Source of the DNA: Catenaria anguillulae PL171
Taxonomy: Eukaryota > Blastocladiomycota > Blastocladiomycetes > Blastocladiales > Catenariaceae
Reading direction: 5' to 3'
Assembly (NCBI GenBank): GCA_002102555.1
Contig: MCFL01000155.1
Coordinates: 1 to 57,318 of the forward strand
Length of the DNA stretch: 57,318 nucleotides
In this document: piece by piece, positions 11,886 to 20,917 of the stretch
How positions within the stretch are numbered: the stretch's first letter is position 1
Layout of the letters: the number at the start of each line of letters is the position of its first letter
Translations under genes and position numbers: made by a program
The notes under the pieces: model-generated
The model's database searches: none
The model's input: the letters and a program-made list of their open reading frames with translations, nothing else
What the model was told of the DNA's origin: nothing

Positions 11886-12815
11886 TCAAAAATCCACACC
11901 CTCCACCAAGACCACCTTTTCATTTTCATTTGATCTGGACCGCTTGGAAGTCGCAATGACATGCCCGTCGTCGTCCCCAACGTCACTGGCTCGCCTTGTC
12001 TTTGACGAAATGGCTGTTGACTTTGGCGGAAGAAACTCTTGCCACCGGTACAATGTGGGAGCAATCCCCCACGGATTGCCCGTATCCAAGCCAAGGTACG
12101 TGTACAAGTCTGGTTTCCATGTGCAACTGGCCGACGGCACCTTGTGGTCCACAATCTTGGTTGCAATTCCTTCCTCGTCGTCCAACGCCAATCCTGCAGG
12201 TGTGAGCCCAAGCCGAAACAGCTGCACCAGCACCCGGCGCACGTCTGCACGGTCATTGAAATCGTGCGTGTAGACGCAAATCACATATGTTCGCTCTCCG
12301 TTGGCGTGTGCGGGCGTCGTGGTGTTGACCTTGGCGGCCACGCCGAGTGTGCCAGCGGCGGTTGCCGTGGCAACGCGCGTCCACGCTTGGTCGATTTGAG
12401 CGTGTGGGTAGAAGAGGATCCACTTGCCGATGGTGGCGTGGTGCTGGGTGGCCACGTGTTTTAGGGCCGCGGTGGTGGATTGGCGCAGTTGGCGTTGGCG
12501 GGCCAAGGTTAAAGTTGGGGTGGAAGCGAGTTGACCGGCGAGGGTGGACAGAATCTGGGTGGCGGCGGGGACGGCCAGCTCCCAGTTTGGTCGTTGGGTG
12601 TTGAGATCTTGAGCGCCAGCTGCAGACGGAGAGGCACAGGACGGATTGTCGATGTAGATCCATGCTCCCTGCGCTATGGTGGTGCGTGTGGGGACGAACC
12701 GTGCCAAAAAGGCCGCGACGGATTCATTCGAGTCGCGGGGTAGGAACATGTTCCCGTCTCGTCGTGTCAGGCCGGCGCTGCAGTCAGAGGAAGAGCGCGA
12801 ATGAAGAGATTGCAT
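11886..12815 (-). CDS. DUF1917 / UPF0696 family protein (Bles03, C11orf68-like)
   Basis: Single exon, 309 residues. The conserved core (~120-280) reads IGKWILFYP, IDQAWTRVA, GTLGVAAKV, YVICVYTHDFNDRADVRRV, then CTWKPDLYTYLGLDTGNPWG. This matches the DUF1917 family, whose structure resembles the eIF4E fold. Its biochemical role is not established. A poorly conserved Ser/Asp/Lys-rich tail follows the core (SKRSRSNENEK). The start at 12815 is the first ATG in frame. The gene is divergent from IFT74 and tail-to-tail with PIG-T. Confidence 0.8.
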   Translation of the reverse strand: MQSLHSRSSSDCSAGLTRRDGNMFLPRDSNESVAAFLARFVPTRTTIAQGAWIYIDNPSCASPSAAGAQDLNTQRPNWELAVPAATQILSTLAGQLASTPTLTLARQRQLRQSTTAALKHVATQHHATIGKWILFYPHAQIDQAWTRVATATAAGTLGVAAKVNTTTPAHANGERTYVICVYTHDFNDRADVRRVLVQLFRLGLTPAGLALDDEEGIATKIVDHKVPSASCTWKPDLYTYLGLDTGNPWGIAPTLYRWQEFLPPKSTAISSKTRRASDVGDDDGHVIATSKRSRSNENEKVVLVEGVDF

Positions 12816-13118
12816 GGTGGCTATGATCTATGAATCGATTGATTGCTTGAGGCATCGTCCAACATCGGCCGCTGTTATTAGTATTGACTTGACGTGAGGA
12901 TTGTCATTGACTTCAGCTTGCTTGAACATTGGCAATGGTGGTTATGAGTCGGGTCAGATCGGCGACCCGACCGGATGCAATGGGAAGTACGCGTAAAACA
13001 CGTTATTAGTGATTCCCATGCCCTTCTTTCAAGTGTGTGCGTAATTGATGTCATGTCATGTCCTACTTGTTGCAATAGCTGAATCACTTGCCCTGCTGCG
13101 CAATACCAAGAAACGACC
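12816..13118. other. Divergent promoter region (DUF1917 gene / IFT74)
   Basis: About 300 bases with no coding signal. It must serve both flanking genes. No ciliary-gene motif could be identified with confidence by eye. Confidence 0.45.
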
Positions 13119-15409
13119 ATGTCCATGTACGGTATGTCTCCATCTTCCATCTTTGCCACGTCAGATCATCACACGCGCTCTGATTTTCCTCTGCTTACGC
13201 CTCTCAATGCTCAATGGTCAGGTCGACCTCCAACCAGTTCGGCTGCCAACCGACCAACGTCTCGCATCGGCACCTGTACGCAATTCCACCCATTTCTTTC
13301 ACACTTTGCACAGTTGTCTTCTGCACCATACTCATTGTCTCGCAACACGTTGCCCGCGTTCTCATCCACAGCTTGGGGCCGTGGCGCCGCTCCCACAACC
13401 GCTGCTGGCACTCCCGCCGGCTTTGGCGTTCCACCGCGCACCGGTGGCGCCATGATGCCCCCCACCACGGCGCCCATGGTTCGTCCTGGAACTTCGTCGC
13501 TTCGCAGTACGCACCCGTTTCTCCGGATTCGCCGTTTGTGCATCACTTGGGTGCATGCCAAAGCTGATTCCGCAATGATCAGATCCGTCCATCATGGACC
13601 GCCCGGGAACACAGCAAGGCGTTGGCGGCATGCCCAAAACAAGCTACGGCATGCCCGGCGGATCTGGCCGTGCTGTACAAGACCGCTCGTTTTGGGTCGG
13701 CGAGCTCAAGCAGCGCCTCGCGCTTGTCAATGGCGAAATCAACAAGATGATTTCAGACATTGGCGCACTTGAGCGCGAAAACACTGGCTATGCCGCGTTG
13801 GAGAAACGGTACATGACGACACTCGATCTCAATATGCGAGGGAATCACTAACCTAACCAAGTCGTTGATGGTAGGGGACAAGCTCTAGGTGATGAGCTGC
13901 GCGAGTTGCAGGGTCAGTTGGGCGACTACAACATGCTATTTGACAAGCTGCACTCGGATGCCGATTTGGAAGAGGTACAGCGGTCGGCCGCGGCTTGTGC
14001 CGCAAGGAATGAGCGGGAGCAGCAAGCCGTGGACGCCTTGTTCATGGAGCGACAAGAGTGCGCATTGAGTTTAGTTGCATTCACAATCCCGGTGCATTTT
14101 TTCTGACAACTCCTTGCTTTGCATCAAAGGAAGGAGCGCAAGATCAAGGAGCTCGAGCAAGAACTCAAAGCAGGCAAGGACCGGGCAGCCGACCAGGTCG
14201 CCAAACTCGTACGTTCACGCTCACTCCAGGCTCCCTGAAATCAATACGGACTGACCACGCCGTTTTGCTCGCTCTCAACAGGATGCCTCTGCTCGTGACA
14301 AATGGACCAACCTTGAATCGACCCTAGCGACCCTACAAGCCGACATATCCACCCACCAATCCCAACTCACGACCCTGCAGTCCCAACGCGCCCAGCTCGA
14401 ATCCACCCTACACCAAGATCCAACACGCATGCAAGTGTGGACGCTGCAAGACCGCAAGCACCAGCTAGCCACCAAACTGGTCGACCTCCAATCCCCGCCC
14501 ACGTCCTCGGACACGGGCGCCGTCCTTGACACCAAAGAAGCCATCCTGGACGAAATCAAGCGATGCACGGGCGAAATCGCGCACATGGAACGCACACTGG
14601 CCGACCTGGCAAAGGACCATGCGCGCATTGCGCAAGACATTGCCCAGCTCGAGGCGCATGCGGCAAGCGACAAGGCCGCAAAGTACGACGAGCTCGTAAA
14701 GAAGGACAAGGAGATGCAGGCGTTCTTGGATGCATTCCCTGCACAGCATGCCGAGGCCGCACAGGCGCTCGCCCAGGTCCAGAATGAGCATTTGCAGTTG
14801 CTGAGCGACATTCAGGCGCTCAGTATGAGTGCGCCCGCGGCGAGTGGGGCGACGCCCGCGGATTTGAAGCGCATGGCGGGCGATTTGAAAGAGAAGGAGA
14901 AGGAGTTGGCGACCGCAGAGTCGACCGTGGCGCATGTCGCGGTCGAGAGGGAGAGGCTGGTTGCGGATTTGCAGCAGATTGACCAGCTCGAGGGCAAGAT
15001 TGCCATGCAGTTGGCCGCGGCAAAGGACCGCATTCTGCAGCTGAAGGCCGAGCTCGACAAGTTTGCAAAGGTCGACGAGGCCAAGGTCGAGTTGACATGT
15101 GTGAGGGATGCCCTTGTGGCCGAGGCAAACAAGTTGCGCGAGGCGGCAAAGTGGGCCCGATTGGCAGTCACGGCGCAGGCGACCAGGGTTGAGGTCAAGC
15201 GCGGCCAGTTGGCCGAGAATGACACATTCCGAACGCTGGCCGCGTTGGAGGCCAAGTGGAGGAGCCTTGAGATGGCGAATTCAGGGGTCAGGGCGCAAGT
15301 GGCTGAAAAGGCTGCCGAGGCGGATTATCAGGCGGTGCGGGAAGAGGTCGGCAAGTTGGTGGATGAGTGTTTAGGGCAGAATGCGAAAATGGTGGGATTG
15401 GCCTTGTGA
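13119..15409 (+). CDS. IFT74: Intraflagellar transport protein 74
   Basis: Core IFT-B subunit. It pairs with IFT81 to form the tubulin-binding module and is needed to build the zoospore flagellum. Seven exons (13119-13131, 13222-13275, 13372-13506, 13583-13808, 13875-14057, 14130-14208, 14282-15409) keep frame and give 605 residues, matching the ~600 of the family. The N-terminus is basic and Pro/Arg/Thr-rich (MSMYGRPPTSSAANRPTSR; MDRPGTQQGVGGM), as in IFT74, where it helps bind tubulin. The rest is coiled coil, with the family landmarks LEKRGQALGDELRELQGQ, LGDYNMLFDK, EKERKIKELEQEL and a late KYDELVKKDKEMQAFLDAF. The first exon encodes only MSMYG, so gene finders could miss it. Introns sit mostly in the N-terminal half, and the last exon holds more than half the protein. 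Confidence 0.92.
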
Positions 15410-15692
15410 TTGGTTCATTTTCTCGCTCGACCCAACTTGGTCTTCATCCAATTGAAAAAATTACTCTTTGAACGGTTCATTGAGCCGCGCAGCACGACTC
15501 TGGCCTCGTGTCGGCCGCAACCAAAATGGCCCCACCTCCAACCGAACCTGCAAACAAAGTCAGACTGCGAACGTCGCCGTATGAGATCAAGGTTCAGCAT
15601 TTACTTTGCGCACCATCTATCATTCTATGTGACAAAAAGCTTTTCGAACCCACTGCATTAACGTAAAATACCTCGCACGAACCCGGATCATC

Positions 15693-16727
15693 ATGCCCAA
15701 AGGACTCTCGGCTCCATTCTCAAAGCTCAAGGACGGCTTGACGCGTTCGGCGAGCGCGGTTGGCCCAATGCGTATGGGCCACGGCCAAGGTCAAGGACAG
15801 GGAAATACAGTCAAGAAGAGTCGGTCGGATGCCTCCTTAGAAGCCCTTCGCGAGCAGCCACCTCCCCGGGCGGACTACTCAATGGTATGCTACATGTCCC
15901 AGCGCTGATTCCCAACGCCCATGCGTATGAGCTAATCGCTGCAAGTGTAACACGGACTTTTCGAATATGTTGTAGCGTGTTCGCATCGGCGCCCGCGCAG
16001 CCCAGTTCTTCATTTCCATTCTTCAAATTACTGTCCTCCTTCGCTTGGATGTTGTCTTTCTCACTCAGCGCGACTTCAACTCGATCTTTGCGGCCGCCGT
16101 GTGGATGGCGTACCTGACCCTCGCATTCACCGTCGCAGCTGTCGGAATCCACTATCACCCAAAAGTCATCAAAGGCAAATGGTCCCCGTCTCGCCCGCTG
16201 GCAATTGAAATTGGGTTGTCGCTTGTCATGGCGCTCCTCCATCTTGGCGTGTTCTTGGCCTCGGCAATCAACAGCGGGTCGTCCGACAATGCACAAAAGG
16301 CGAGCTGCTTGCCTGGCACCCAGAACGGCAAATGCGATATGATGAACATGTCCATCCTGTTCTCGTTCCTGCAAACATGCAGTTGGGGCTTCATGATTTA
16401 CCGGTGCATTCGCGACATTTACAAATATGGTGGCGGGTCTGGAGGTACAATTGAGATCCGTTGTATGGCGCTTCCAGATGTACATGCTAAGCAGACACAT
16501 TTTTGATATTGTTGCACATGCACAGAGTTTATCAGTATTTCCCAACTTCGGAGCCGCGTCGGCCGCCGATAAGTGATGATCCGCGGCTGGTCCTTGAGGA
16601 GGAAGCGAAGGGGCTCCTCGCCATTCTTCTTTTCTCATCTCGAGACTGCTCTCTGTTGTCTTCCAAAGCAGAGAAGGGGGGCGGGGAACACTCCTGTCGA
16701 AAAACACCTCGACTTGTATGGACATAA
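15693..16727 (+). CDS. Four-transmembrane MARVEL-like membrane protein
   Basis: Exon 1 (15693-15884) encodes a Ser/Lys-rich cytosolic head with a GQGQGQG run. Exon 2 (15976-16444) starts RVRIGARAAQFF and supplies four hydrophobic helices: FFISILQITVLLRLDVVFL, FAAAVWMAYLTLAFTVAAV, IEIGLSLVMALLHLGVFL and MMNMSILFSFLQTCSWGFM. A small Cys-containing loop (KASCLPGTQNGKC) lies between helices 3 and 4. This layout fits fungal MARVEL-type proteins of the plasma membrane. The third exon is less certain. The acceptor near 16528 giving VYQYFPTSEPRRPPISDD fits best, but the tail beyond about 16620 may be wrong. No specific function can be named. Confidence 0.6.
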
Positions 16728-17056
16728 CTTGTCCCTCGATTTCGCACGAATATACTTCCACAAACGAGTCCACCAAGACTCTGCAACGACATACATTCAT
16801 GGCCGACAGGCCATCTTTGAATGGCAAGCAATGGCTATGTTTCCATGGCCGCATGATCTATTCAAACGTAAAAACATGGCTGAATCCGTGAGACAAGAAT
16901 ATGACGACTGGCAGGATCAACCAAGGTGTGGAGGAGCTCTTTTTTCGCCGCGATGGGAAGGTTTGGTCCAGCATCAGCACATGCAGCAGCAATGTATGTA
17001 CATAGGTATTAAGTTGTTGGCTCATTTGCTGGGTGCGGACATTTGGAGCAGAGGAA
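16728..17056. other. Intergenic upstream of the CACTA-like element
   Basis: No supported gene. It ends with GAA (17054-17056), the left copy of the 3-bp target duplication of the element that follows. Confidence 0.5.
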
Positions 17057-17330
17057 CACAGCGGCTTTGGGGGGTGATTTGGACCCACTTTGGACCGTCC
17101 AAACCGGGGGGGTTTGGACACGGTTTGGACAGCTTTGGCCTGTCCGCTATGGACGGCAGTTTGGACTTGGTTTGGCCCGATTTGAACGTGTCCAAACCAA
17201 TGGGGCAAACCGCCGATTTGAACTGGTCCAAAGCCCGGCCATACCGCTGGTTTGGATGAGGTTTGGACATGGTCTAATCGTGGCCAAATCAAGCGGCTTG
17301 GGTCTGTTTGGACCCACGGGACAGGCGCAC
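17057..17330 (+). repeat. Left terminal repeat and subterminal GTTTGGAC array
   Basis: The 12-bp terminal repeat is followed by about a dozen copies of GTTTGGAC or close variants (TTTGGACC, GTCCAAAC) between about 17080 and 17320, mostly reading GTTTGGAC on the plus strand. Confidence 0.85.
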
Positions 17331-17486
17331 AGGTGATCCAGTATATTTCTTTACTTTACCCCCTCTTCAAATCAGAAACCAAATATGAACTTAATCGCAT
17401 ATCTCTATATTGACCTTCTAAACAACGACAGCAAGGAACACCATCCACCGCAACGTTACACACAATAAGCAAAAACATCACCGACC

Positions 17487-19026
17487 TCAAGCATCAAGAG
17501 CTTCTTCGTCCACCGGAAAGAACTCTTGTGCGAACGGAGTGCCGCGAGCCAACGCTTCCTGGATCTCCTCTTCCAGCTCCACGTTGCCCGCGTGCTCGGC
17601 TTGATCCGCAACCAAGAAGGACGGCGGCAGTAATGCCATGGCTGCTGGCTTGGCGGGGTTCGTGTGCCGTTGCTCAGACCGCGGGCCACGCAGATGGTGT
17701 GAGTCAGCGGCAGGCAGGCAGCCGTCCGACAGGCGAATCACTTTCGTGAACTGGGGAGCATACAGTGAGACCAAGAAAGAAGTAAGCGTAAATGCACCAA
17801 GCCGGCCTACATTCAAAACATACCATCGGTGATCGCAGCCGAGGCGAGCGCAAGGTGAACTTGTCCGCCGTCCGTGGGTGGGAAAGGGTATACCCGGATA
17901 CCGGGTCGACGGTCTCATCATCAGACTCGACATCTGTGAGGAGTCCCTTAGGATCCAGTTGGATGGCCTCGATGACGGCATCGAAACACTTGAGCCATGT
18001 GTTTCGCTCTTCCTCATACTCGTTGAACTCGGGGTGGACACGCACGTCTTCTCGGACCTTGCGAAGGGCTGCAATACGTTTTGCAGCGTCCTGAAAACAA
18101 AAACGAATGTAAATCGTGCCGAGTGCCGCTGAATGTGTATTAGGTATACCAATTCGTACCCTCTTCATGCGTCCTTCACGACGGGTCCTGCGAACGGCTT
18201 TGTTCGGCTTGAACTTTCGCAGAAGCTTGACGCGTGCAGTATGTTGCACCTCGGGATCCTGATCCTCGACCCTTGTTGCCAGTGCCTGCAAGGCCGTGGT
18301 GCGTGCCGCGCGCCGCTCCTCATCGGTCAAGGAGGCAATCCTTTGCCCGTGACTGGCTTCCAAAGCCATGCTCCGAAGATCGCGCTGCGGAAATGGCCAT
18401 AAGCGGTTGAAGATGGGTACTTGAATCAAGGAGCAATGCAGAGAGGAGAAACGTACGTTCATACTGTTGTCACTCGCATTCATCGTCTGACGGCGGAAGC
18501 GTCCAACAGGGCGAGTCTGTCGATGGCGTGCTTGAAGCTCGTTCTGCCGGGCTTCAATTTGATCCATGCGTTGCAAATGGCCATCCATTTCCTCGCGCAT
18601 TTCGGCGAGCGCTCCTTGCACCCCTTGGCGGACAGCTGGCTCGAGCATGTCTTGAACAACACGATCGACTTGCTGACGTGAGAGTGGAGCAATCGCTTGG
18701 AACAGTTGAAGACGGGCAGTGGGGTCCCTCTCCACCTCAGCCACCAAGGCGCCAACCGAAGTAGATCCCGGGATGCGGGGGTGCGACAATGCAGCGTGAC
18801 TCGTGCCAAGAGTTAACGGCGTGCCGCGGTTCTGAAGCGGGGTTGAAGCGAGTTGGCCGGCAGTGTTGGCGGTATGCGCGGAGCGGGCAGTGGGGGTTTG
18901 GGATGGGTGGACGATACGAGAGTTGGGGGTGGACATGACCGAGGAACGAGAACGGGAGCCCGAGGCGGCTGGAGCACCATTGGCAGAGGCGGCAGACGAA
19001 GCGGAAGCGAAAGCGAAGGAAAGCAT
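17487..19026 (-). CDS. Unknown CACTA-element protein (possible TNPA-like accessory)
   Basis: Four exons (18457-19026, 18160-18384, 17824-18090, 17487-17750), all in phase 0, give 441 residues without a break. Residues 1-85 are Ser/Ala/Thr-rich and disordered. Residues ~90-185 are helical and Gln/Glu/Arg-rich, a probable coiled coil (QQVDRVVQDMLEP, MREEMDGHLQRMDQIEARQ). A strongly basic patch (KLLRKFKPNKAVRRTRREGR) lies near residue 250. The C-terminus is acidic (ELEEEIQEALARGTPF). I recognise no catalytic domain. Its place inside the element, divergent from a transposase-derived gene, and its basic patch suggest a DNA-binding accessory protein, perhaps one that binds the subterminal octamers. 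That is inference only. The first codon ATG at 19026 is the earliest in frame. Confidence 0.6.
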
Positions 19027-19553
19027 TTTGCGAACGGATGCCAATTGTGGGCGAGACGTGAGAGACTTGGGATGGGATGCGGATCGTGCAGGTAAGCGGA
19101 GCTGGGGTACCTCCCCTGGCGGGGGCCCGCCGACTTATGAAGGCTGCATGGCTACGAAACGGCTCGCAGACGTTGTTGAAAATGCCGGCATTCTACCGCC
19201 TTCATCCTCTTGGTTGGAAACGTCTGAGACACGTTGGCGCTGGTTTGGACGCGACATTCACGTGCAAACAGCAGTTAAACGCGTCGCGATGCGAACAGTT
19301 TGGACACCCTGCAGAATCTGGAACGTTCGGTTGCCAACATTTAGGCATCTGGGCGCAAGATGATTGGACGTCCTATAATTGCCCAAGCCACGTGTCGCTG
19401 TTTGAGCCATTGCCGCCGCGCTTTTGCCACGGTTCGATCGCTCGACTCGCGTGTCCGACTGCCACCAATCCCGGGTCTCGCGCAACACTCTCACTCCGCG
19501 CAAAGTCGCCTCACCAAATTTCCATGTATCACAGCTATTCAACGCCTATATGA

Positions 19554-20522
19554 GTGGTGCCGATTTCTTTTTTGTCGGGCCCTGATCGAACCAAATGCGC
19601 TAAAGCTGTTGACCTTCTTCACGGTTTCTTCACTTTTCTGCGCAAGCACTATGGGGACACAGCAATCACGCCCAACATGCACTTCGCCCTGCACTATGAC
19701 AAGTCTATCGACAATACTGGCCCGACCCCTGCGACCTGGCTCTTTCGGTTCGAGCAAGCCAACGGCGAGTTCGTTTCCCTCAACAACCCCGGTCGACAAA
19801 TGCCTGAGGTAGTCATGCGAGCGCTTATTATCGAGCGCGCCGCTGACCTCTTTCTCGCAAAGCCTGCTCACTCTCACAATGAGCACGAGGTCGAGCTTCT
19901 CGCAGCGGCCGTCAAATCGCGCCAGCCCACTCGATTGGCTGCTGACCTCCTCTTTCCGTCGCCCGAGTCTGCCGTTACACTTGATTCGCCATCCGTCAAG
20001 TACCTGGACCCTGGTGCATTGCGCACCGTTGGCCTGTTCCTGGATCAGCACTTTCACACACTGCAGGGGTATGGGATTGACAGAAGCTGGTCAAGTGCGC
20101 GGGCATTCATGGTGCAAACCGAGGTGGCAAAGAGCTGCCAAGTGCGTGGGCAGCAGTTGAGGGTGGGCAAGTCCATCATGATTGTGAATGCATCAGAGTT
20201 TGGCGGTGGACGAGAAGACGTTGCTTTGTTGATTGACATTTTCAAGGTCGCCGGGGTTGTGCTAGGTGCGTTTGACGTTGCCGTTCCGTGGGCGGTGGAA
20301 TCGATTGGGGTTCATGCCGAGATTGTGGAACGGTTGAAAGTCGCCGGCATCAAGTATGCCGCCTTTCCACGTGTCCAAGACCGAGTTTTGCTCCCACTGG
20401 CCGTCGTCACACATCGCATCGCCTTTCATCCTCGTGCACCTTTGTCATATTCACCTTCTCATCCTGACATCCGCGGTCGCCCATTCTTTGTTGTTGGTTG
20501 TGTTCCAATTCCCGTGTATTAA
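19554..20522 (+). CDS. TNP2-like transposase, C-terminal region only
   Basis: The open frame starts just after a stop and runs 322 codons. Its first 100 residues match the C-terminal part of fungal TNP2/CACTA transposases: LLHGFFTFLRKHYGD, then TPNMHFALHYDKSIDN, TGPTPATWLFRFEQANGEF and PEVVMRALIIERAADLF. In relatives this reads TPNMH...HL...YGP...WLF.FER.NG. The upstream catalytic core of the family is absent from this element. Either an internal deletion removed it, or the fragment was captured and is now translated alone. No ATG sits at the start of the conserved part, so the true initiation site is unclear. An ATG at 19550 is in another frame. The remaining ~200 residues are not recognised. 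Confidence 0.6.
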   Translation: MVPISFLSGPDRTKCAKAVDLLHGFFTFLRKHYGDTAITPNMHFALHYDKSIDNTGPTPATWLFRFEQANGEFVSLNNPGRQMPEVVMRALIIERAADLFLAKPAHSHNEHEVELLAAAVKSRQPTRLAADLLFPSPESAVTLDSPSVKYLDPGALRTVGLFLDQHFHTLQGYGIDRSWSSARAFMVQTEVAKSCQVRGQQLRVGKSIMIVNASEFGGGREDVALLIDIFKVAGVVLGAFDVAVPWAVESIGVHAEIVERLKVAGIKYAAFPRVQDRVLLPLAVVTHRIAFHPRAPLSYSPSHPDIRGRPFFVVGCVPIPVY

Positions 20523-20624
20523 CTCCCGTTCGCCCTCCTTGCATGATTGCACGTAATATATCTCCTGCCTTTGACTTACTGCCTGCCCTCTCACGAGCAC
20601 TGCCCGTACTTGCTCGCTGTAGAG

Positions 20625-20834
20625 AATATGTCCAAACTGGCGTCCAAAGCAGGTCCAAAGTGGGCCAGTTTGGACTTGGGCCAAACCGCGTCCAAAGCAG
20701 CAGGCTGCGATTTGGACCTGGTCCAAACCGGGTCCAAAGGGCCGTCGATGACAAACCGCGTCCAAACCGATCCAAACCACCCCAAGTTTGGCCGTCGTCC
20801 ATCTCAAGCCAAACCGGCCCCGAAAGCCGCTGTG
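20625..20834 (-). repeat. Right subterminal GTCCAAAC array and terminal repeat
   Basis: About a dozen GTCCAAAC or GTCCAAAG copies (complement of the left motif), with a few GTTTGGAC, precede the 12-bp terminal repeat AAAGCCGCTGTG at 20823-20834. Confidence 0.85.
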
Positions 20835-20917
20835 GAATGCAGGATGTGAGCAAAACAGGCAGGCGTCCCAACTCATGCAAGAAATGCGACTCTATGCAAT
20901 TAAATGAAATCCTCATC

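Larger units (their letters stand above)
17057..20834. mobile_element. CACTA-like (EnSpm) DNA transposon with two divergent genes
   Basis: The element begins CACAGCGGCTTT (17057) and ends with the exact complement AAAGCCGCTGTG (to 20834). The match extends with one mismatch into a G-run. GAA lies immediately outside both ends (17054-17056 and 20835-20837), a 3-bp target duplication as made by CACTA elements. Inside each end lies an array of GTTTGGAC-type octamers, mainly in one orientation on the left and the opposite on the right. Such arrays are the binding sites for the element's own protein in plant CACTA elements. The cargo is a spliced minus-strand gene of unknown function (17487-19026) and a plus-strand TNP2-like gene (19554-20522) that covers only the transposase's C-terminal region. 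Total length is 3778 bp. It may be non-autonomous. Confidence 0.82.

Noticed and set aside
16573-17259. Plus-strand open frame of 228 codons ahead of and into the CACTA-like element
   Set aside because: It runs straight into the subterminal GTTTGGAC array, whose repeats give a low-complexity translation. There is no domain or splice support.
17057-17330. Repeat array considered as a CRISPR-like or tandem-repeat locus
   Set aside because: The octamers are irregularly spaced, occur in both orientations and have a mirrored partner array at 20625-20834 with terminal repeats and target duplication, so they are transposon subterminal repeats.
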